Shown: in pieces, positions 54,518-60,000 of the stretch | How positions within the stretch are numbered: the first letter of the stretch is position 1 | Layout: every line of letters starts with the position of its first letter | NCBI RefSeq assembly: GCF_032854445.1 | Contig: NC_088295.1 | Span: forward strand, 54,791,249-54,851,248 | Direction: 5' to 3' | Length of the DNA: 60,000 bases | Origin: Liolophura sinensis | Taxonomy: Eukaryota > Mollusca > Polyplacophora > Chitonida > Chitonidae | Program-made: the position numbers and the translations under genes | The notes under the pieces: generated by a model | The model's database searches: none | Told to the model about the DNA's origin: nothing | Seen by the model: only the letters and a program-made list of their open reading frames with translations

Positions 54518-54797
54518 CTGAAAAACAGTATTTCAAGTCATGTTTACCTTTCAGGGATTACGCATAACAAATTCCTTCATGTCAGCTCCACAACACTACA
54601 ACACTAATGTATGCCAAATGTACATGCATGTACCTGGAGTGAAGATGATACTGCTGACAATAAACACAAGAGCCGTGTTCGCGTCGTCTGATATGTCGTT
54701 TTAAACTGGTGAAGAAGAAGTTAACCTTGTATCTGACAATTTTCTTTGTTAAGCTTTCCTCAAGTCTAAGGTCATACTGACATGAGACATGACTTAC

Positions 54798-54916
54798 GAT
54801 TTCTCTGCACATGTGATACATTCCACCAATCGGCTGTTAGGTTTGATATGATTTAGCGGAATTGCCGTTTCATCCACTGAGCTGGACTCATGATGACCAC
54901 AGCGGAAGTAAAATTT
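54798..54916 (-). CDS. PRKN: PRKN exon 5: end of RING0 and start of RING1
   Basis: Acceptor TTTTTTTTCAG, donor ATC|GTAAGT; 119 bp, phase 0-2. Product KFYFRCGHHESSSVDETAIP, then LNHIKPNSRLVECITCAEK. F-x-F-x-C-G-x-H closes the RING0 zinc sites; the I-x-C-I-T-C start of RING1 matches vertebrate parkin. Confidence 0.96.
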
Positions 54917-55099
54917 CTGAAAAAAAAAAAAAAAAAGGAGGAATCTATAGTTAAATGTAACTGAAATTAAATAATAAATTGACAGAAGAGTAATGAAACT
55001 ATGCCACAGACCCGGGTTTCAGACTGACAGGCAACTCCCAGATAAATCTGAGCTGATTGTACAAATCAGCTGTACAGTTTCAATCGGACCATGAGTTGT

Positions 55100-56000
55100 A
55101 CAATCAACCCATTTGGTTGCACTGTCTCTCCCCTCAGTTGTACAGTGCCTCCCTTCACTTGTACAATCAGCTAATTAGTTTCTCCCTTCAGTTGTACAAT
55201 CAGCCACTGTTGTACAATTAGTCCCTCAGCTGTACAATCAGCATCTCAGTCATACAATCAGCCCCTCAGTTGTACAATTAGTCCCTCAGTTGTACAATTA
55301 GTCCCTCAGTTGTACAATCAGGACCTCAGTTGTACAATTAGTCCCTCAGTTGTACAATCAGCATCTCAGTTGTACAATCAGCATCTCAGTTGTACAATGA
55401 GTCCCTCAGTTGTACAATTAGTCCCTCAGTTATACAATTAGTCCCTCAGTTGTACAATTAGTCCCTCAGTTGTACAGTCAGCATCTCAGTTGTACAATCA
55501 GCATCTCAGTTGTACAATTAGTCCCTCAGTTGTACAATTAGTACCTCAGTTATACAATTAGTCCCTCAGTTGTACAATTAGTCCCTCAGTTGTACAATCA
55601 GCATCTCAGTTGCACAATCAGCATCTCAGTTGCACAATCAGCATCTCCGTTGTACAATTAGTCCCTCAGTTATACAATTAGTCCCTCAGTTGTACAATCA
55701 GCCTCTCGGCTGTACGATCAGCATCTCAGTTGTACAATCAGCCCCTCAGCTGTACAATTAGTCCCTCAGTTATACAATTAGTCCTTCAGTTTTAAATTAG
55801 TCCCTCAGTTGTACAATCAGCATCTCAGCTGTACAATCAGCACCTCAGTTGCACAATCAGCACCTCAGTTGTACAATCAGCCTCTCAGCTGTACAATCAG
55901 CATCTCAGTTGTACAATCAGCCCCTCAGCTGTACAATTAGTCCCTCAGTTATACAATCAGCCTCTCAGCTGAACAATCAGCATCTCAGTTGTACAATCAA
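55100..56000. repeat. 20-bp minisatellite, about 45 copies
   Basis: CTCAGTTGTACAATTAGTCC / CTCAGTTGTACAATCAGCAT, 20-bp period, variants in blocks. The unit contains the palindrome TTGTACAA, so each copy could base-pair with any other in either orientation. Located in the PRKN intron between exons 4 and 5. Confidence 0.95.
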
Positions 56001-56119
56001 GTATTTTTGATTTGTTTATTTCGCCAAGAGCATTGCCATAGAAGTGAAGTAGTACTGCACAAAAATCTACCAGCAGTAAAACAAATACCTGCAGTTACAT
56101 AAAGTCTTAGAAAACTTAC

Positions 56120-56202
56120 AGCATATTGTCCAGGACACTGTGGGATTTGACACTGACCAGTGATCCTTCTGTCTGTCAACACATCCCCCCACCACTGGGG
56201 CC
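56120..56202 (-). CDS. PRKN: PRKN exon 4: RING0 middle
   Basis: Acceptor TTCCCTTGTAG, donor GCT|GTAAGT; 83 bp, phase 1-0. Product (x)PQWWGDVLTDRRITGQCQIP, then QCPGQYA. This matches the W-D-D-V-L...G-x-C-x-x-x-x-C-P-G part of RING0. The entry phase is only met by a weak upstream donor; see exon 3. Confidence 0.93.
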
Positions 56203-56896
56203 CTACAAGGGAAGGAGGGTCAAGAACTGTGGTGTTAGGCATTGGTGTCACACATCACGCTATCCACAGAGATATTAGGTTTTAGGCATATCTGTAATGC
56301 TCGTCACATGAGGGAAATGAATGTATACCTGTCTTATTAACTACCCTTCCGTCATATTTCACCATAGTTAAATTCATGTATGCATCACAGCTTTCTTTGC
56401 TCTTTGCATATTTCAAAGTTTTCAACTTTTCAACTACATTTATGATTGGACCCATATATAGTTTCTGGTGTCACAAAGACTCTCATAAACTCCATGGAAT
56501 TTGATGGATTGTATGTGTGTGACTGCTAGAGGGTTAAATTGCATTACCGTTGTTACCACATGGGTTTCTTTGTTCTTCTGGTAGAAAACAAATCTTTTGT
56601 CAAGCACACTCTAAATGGCTATCTCCCTTACTGTCAGTTTAATACATTATATGTTGTGTACACATTAATTTCTAAACCTTTTCAGACATGTGAGAGCCAC
56701 TTTCAGTCTGAATATGATTTTAGCACCTTCTTAATGTGGTTTTCGAGACAAAACTACACTGGCTGGGTTTTAGGGTATCACTAAAAAGATAATTCTTTCA
56801 GTTTACCCAGAATTCCCTCAAAATATAATGGAATAAACATCTTAGAACACACAATAAGCTTGAAGAAATGACATATTTTTGTTCTCGGGGTATAAC

Positions 56897-57033
56897 CTGA
56901 GTGTGTATACAAACCCTATGAAGAAGAAAGACTCCGTCTCCACATGTATCACATTTCACTCGCAACTTCCCAGGCTGGATAGATTTACAAACTTTACAAT
57001 ACACATAATACTGCTTTTTGACAGCTTGCACAT
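56897..57033 (-). CDS. PRKN: PRKN exon 3: RING0 start (3' boundary uncertain)
   Basis: Acceptor CTCCTTCTTCAG. Product (D)VQAVKKQYYVYCKVCKSIQP, then GKLRVKCDTCGDGVFLLHR. Y-V-Y-C-K-x-C...Q-P-G-K-L-R-V-x-C-x-x-C is unmistakable RING0. Three donor choices exist: CAG|GTTATA (end 56,897), TTT|GTATAC (56,911), AGG|GTTTGT (56,915). Only 56,911 fits the phase of the main exon 4 acceptor; 56,897 would need the alternative acceptor CCCCAG|TGG. By alignment, the break should be after LLHR. Confidence 0.9.
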
Positions 57034-57357
57034 CTGAAGAAGGAGGAAAATAAAAGTTTAACCTGAGGAAAGGTGCAAGAAAAAAGCAAAACATTAAGCG
57101 TAAGAAATATGCTGTTACAACAAGCATGAAAAGAGAGAATTTTATTGAAAATACAGGTACATGGTACAAGTGTACATTTTACTGGTTTGTACACACACAA
57201 AAATTTGTGGATGTCAAATATATTTAAATAATAGATTTAATTTCAAAAAATGCATATACATGTAGCATATGTAACTGTCAATATAAAGTCAGTGATGTTT
57301 TTGCTTTCAGGCAGCTTACTTGAAGTTTCTGAATTTGATTTGATAGGATAGACGCAC

Positions 57358-57472
57358 CTGCACCATCCCCTCCACCTGCTGTGACATTCTCTGCTCCAGC
57401 CTCAGTGCTGCTGGAAGTAACAGATGCTACTGGAGGTTGAACCTTTAGCGCATGCAACACACTATGGTTTTC
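57358..57472 (-). CDS. PRKN: PRKN exon 2: Ubl end and linker
   Basis: Acceptor TTTTGATATAG, donor CAG|GTGCGT; 115 bp, phase 0-1. Product ENHSVLHALKVQPPVASVTS, then SSTEAGAENVTAGGGDGA. Ser78 (H-S-V-L-H) aligns with the PINK1 site Ser65 of human parkin. A second donor, CAA|GTAAGC (end 57,320), would add 13 residues, but then only the tandem acceptor AAGCAG inside exon 3 keeps the frame. Confidence 0.88.
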
Positions 57473-58034
57473 CTATATCAAAATCCTGAATAACACAGTA
57501 GATTATACACGTCTGAATAGTGAACAGTCGCAGTGTTGGTTTTCAGTAATGATTCACTTCTGGTAATTACACAACTACGAAAGAGAAAGAGATTCACATG
57601 GTGTAATCAACTGTATATTACATCTGCAAATCAGGAGCACACACAAAAAAGGGAAATAGTTCTAACATCACCAGTACAGGGTTTCATGTCTTCTTGCACT
57701 CAGGACCCTTGTTAAATGAATGGTCCATTTTAAAAGCATGAAAAGAGAGGTTTTCAAAACTTTGACCGTTACCAACCGCTCAACTGAATCACCCACAGGA
57801 AGGCCAACTCATAGAGCTGCTTACTCACAGCCAAAAGTTCAACCTCATCATCAACATTACACACACCTGAACTGTAATTCTAGGAGCTAGAAACTTGCAA
57901 ACAATAATAATTTTACAGTCACTCAGATTATGCAAGTGTGAAACTTCATGTACCCAGTAACTATTGCACCCAGGCTTGAGGGCCCCTACAGTCACTGTCT
58001 AATTTACATGTACCTAGATGCTTGCGCATAACAT

Positions 58035-58145
58035 TTAATATTTACTTATTTATTCAACTGGAGTTTTACACAGTAATCAAGAATATTGCATTTACAGTTG
58101 AATCCATCACCATGGTCAGAGGAAACCAAGGAAACCCACAACCAA
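58035..58145 (-). mobile_element. SINE family A, degenerate 3' fragment
   Basis: TATTTATTCAACTGGAGTTT, TACACAGTAATCAAGAATAT, then GGTCAGAGGAAACCAAGG, CCCACAACCA. In PRKN intron 1. Confidence 0.65.
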
Positions 58146-58595
58146 CCACAGTTTGCTTGCAAACCTTAATTCCCACTGTATCAAATCATAAATTAAATAT
58201 CAGTACAGTAATCCGAGTGTGGAACACCCTACCCCAATGGACTTATCTCTCTTTTAACACTTGACATATATGCTGAAAATAATATATAAATTATCAAATA
58301 AATAACATTTTGTGCTTCTTGAAGTTATTATATATTATTAATTTATAAGAGTATAAATCTGAAAAAGATTAGAAGGGAAGTGGTAAAGTGACGTCAATTC
58401 ACTGAAGAAGCAGCTTTTCACAATGAACACCGGAGAATGACAGAGCTCTTTCTCTAGTCACTCTAGTCTTTTCAAGTAATGCCGGGGGGTATGTGTTTCA
58501 AGATGGAAATTATACTTTCCTGAGCGGAGAAGACTGAACGAACACTTTGAAAATGCACCACATGACAAATCAAATTGTACCGCATATTGACTTAC

Positions 58596-58817
58596 ACTCA
58601 ACTTAAAATCATCCTTGAGCGACTGTCCGGCCAGTATCAGTCGTAAATCAGATGCCGGCACATTCTGCTTCTCCGCAATTTCATTTTTCAGTTCGCGTAT
58701 TGTACTGCCGGCAAAAACAGTGACAGGGAAGCTACGCGATGAGCTGAAACGAATGATGACAACCAAATATGGTTTGCCATTTAGACCTGGATCAGCCGTC
58801 TGTGTTCTTCTTAGCAT
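58596..58817 (-). CDS. PRKN: PRKN exon 1: start and ubiquitin-like domain
   Basis: ATG at 58,817-58,815; donor AGT|GTAAGT; 222 bp (74 codons), phase 0. Product MLRRTQTADPGLNGKPYLVV, then IIRFSSSRSFPVTVFAGSTI and 'NVPASDLRLILAGQSLKDDF'. It aligns with the parkin Ubl domain, with about 16 extra residues before the strand that begins vertebrate parkin. Relative to human, about four residues are missing around the exon 1/2 boundary (between Asp-Asp-Phe and the Ser65 equivalent), so a microexon may have been missed. Confidence 0.93.
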
Positions 58818-58939
58818 ATTTCACCCTCAACCATAGGCTTAAATCACTCTGAAGACATTTTTACGTTTGTCTAAAACGTGACATTGACATTGAAGTTGTC
58901 CATGCTGAAGTAAGCCCACTGGTGAAGCAACTATAGACA

Positions 58940-59015
58940 ACATGTAACAGCGACCTGTTACGCTAGCCCGCCACTAGCGACCAGCGACCAATTTGCGCGC
59001 CTCTACACACGCTTA
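58940..59015 (-). promoter_or_regulatory. PRKN: candidate PRKN promoter
   Basis: CpG-rich patch 120-200 bp upstream of the ATG in otherwise AT-rich DNA: TTACGCTAGCCCGCCACTAG, CGACCAGCGACCAATTTGCG, CGCCTC on +. It holds a CCAAT box (about 58,988) and a GCGCGC core. Vertebrate PRKN shares a bidirectional promoter with PACRG; no PACRG exon is seen on the plus strand here. Confidence 0.35.
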
Positions 59016-60000
59016 AGGAAAACCCTAAACTGTATACAGGAACGAAAAAATACCGATTAAGTTAAATGCTTAGAGGGTACTAAAGTTTTAATAACAACAA
59101 GAAATAAAACACAACATGAGTTTATTTTTAATGCGTAGATACTTAATAACATTTCAGTCATAGTTGACAGCCAGGTATGTGAGTGGAGGCATGCGCAGCC
59201 AGGGAGATCACTGCCGTACCTCGCGCAAGAACGTGGTCAACCTCCTGACGTCAGAGATCTGCAAATTTCTACTCGGCAATGTCTTAATTTATACTAGACA
59301 CATCACGAAAGTTTATCATGCAGTGAATGTATACAGCATATACAAAACTATCAGTAATTTAGATAAAATCAATGACGTGCTAAGACAACTAACGTACAGC
59401 TCTCCTTTTGCTTCTCACTATACCGGGCACTATACCGGTGTTGTTGTCGTCACTGTTGTGTGTGGGTTTTTTTTTTTTTTTTTTTTGGGGGGGGGGGGGG
59501 GTTGTTTGTTTGTTTTTTTAAATATCAAAGATAGCCAAAAACGTAATTAATTTGACGAGGCTGTGGTCAGAATTTTTTTAAAACTATGGGTAATCTGCCG
59601 TAGAGGAAAATAAAAGACTTGTTGAGGGTCTCTGTCTGGCTCGCTAAGTGGAGAATTCTAATAAATGGAATGTTCGACATGCACATAGTCAGTTTCATTA
59701 CCTTATAAGATAATACGAAACAATTAGAAATGATTTAATCAGGGTATAGTCTTGGTATGTTCTGCATATTCCGTGTATTCCGTGGGTTATTTTGATGAGT
59801 TGATGCTTGTGTTGTGTCGGAGAGAGGCAAAGATATAGAGTCAGGACAAATCATTTTCTGACAAATGTCATGTATGCATTTCCTCAAAACAGTACATGGG
59901 TCTAAGCCTACAAACAAAGGAGCGGTAGCTGGTAGTCCAGTACCTGAACTCGTGCTACTTCCCTGGCCTACATGTCAACGTGGTCAAAAACGTCCGGACT
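59016..60000. other. region upstream of PRKN, nothing recognised
   Basis: Unique AT-rich sequence. It includes a T20 run followed directly by a G15 run (59,467-59,501). A 128-codon plus-strand ORF (59,164-59,550) is translated through that homopolymer and is not credible as a gene. Confidence 0.4.

Larger units (their letters stand above)
42738..58817 (-). other. PRKN: PRKN (parkin) gene: RBR E3 ubiquitin ligase, coding span
   Basis: Eleven exons on the minus strand, each with GT-AG sites, encode Ubl (about residues 17-84), linker, RING0, RING1, IBR, REP and RING2, about 435 residues (human 465). In studied animals parkin is recruited and activated by PINK1-phosphorylated ubiquitin on damaged mitochondria and ubiquitinates outer-membrane proteins for mitophagy; RING1 binds the E2 and RING2 forms the thioester. 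Conserved here: the Ubl Ser equivalent to Ser65 (model Ser78), the zinc ligands, the REP Trp (model Trp376) and the catalytic Cys404. Two weak points: an extra base in the IBR exon breaks the frame as sequenced, and the RING0 exon junction 57,033-56,202 is ambiguous. The introns are unusually rich in minisatellites. It converges on DNMT3. Confidence 0.95.

Noticed and set aside
59164-59550. 128-codon plus-strand ORF upstream of PRKN, considered as a PACRG start
   Set aside because: Its C-terminal part is a translation of T20 G15, and no PACRG-like sequence is visible.

Overview
This is an intron-rich, AT-rich animal nuclear genome segment, not a bacterial or viral one. Tiny coding exons are separated by long introns packed with tRNA-derived SINEs and minisatellites. 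The SINE tails (GTAAAACACCAATCAAATAAATA, and CGTTAAACCCCAAGCACTCACTCAC, given here only as tail signatures) and the gene content suggest a mollusc, probably a bivalve; that placement is inference.

Three protein genes are supported. (1) 1-1,867, + strand: the last two exons of an amidase-signature hydrolase (FAAH/GatA-like); the rest lies left of the window. (2) about 8,478-37,347, + strand: a de novo DNA (cytosine-5)-methyltransferase, DNMT3. I assembled 22 exons by splice sites and phase. They join into one open frame of 976 codons: a disordered N-terminus made of four tandemly duplicated exons, a PWWP domain, an ADD zinc-finger domain, and a complete methyltransferase domain with the PCN catalytic loop and the ENV motif. 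(3) 58,817-42,738, - strand: parkin (PRKN), an RBR-type E3 ubiquitin ligase. Eleven exons encode Ubl, RING0, RING1, IBR, REP and RING2 with the catalytic cysteine. DNMT3 and PRKN are convergent (tail to tail), with about 5.4 kb between their stop codons. The IBR exon carries a one-base frameshift in an A4 run.

Layout. 1-1.9 kb: amidase 3' end. 2.16-4.49 kb: 48-bp satellite with a SINE inserted. 4.5-8.4 kb: intergenic with SINEs and a candidate DNMT3 promoter. 8.5-19 kb: DNMT3 N-terminal exons, including the exon quadruplication. 20-22 kb: PWWP exon with a 53-bp repeat that copies its splice donor, then a CAGTGTC-type minisatellite. 22-30 kb: linker and ADD exons, one with a 33-bp repeat of in-frame splice donors. 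30.6-37.3 kb: methyltransferase exons. 37.3-42.7 kb: convergent intergenic region. 42.7-58.8 kb: PRKN, whose introns hold minisatellites of 75, 52, 65 and 20 bp, a foldback MITE touching a splice donor, and an inverted pair of Penelope-like retroelements inserted in the 52-bp array. 58.8-60 kb: PRKN upstream region.

The most striking things are the DNMT3 exon quadruplication; the repeated pattern of minisatellites that start at exon ends and multiply the 5' splice site (twice in DNMT3, plus a related case at the PRKN stop codon); and the instability of the PRKN locus. No prokaryotic-type system, CRISPR array, rRNA or genuine tRNA gene was seen.
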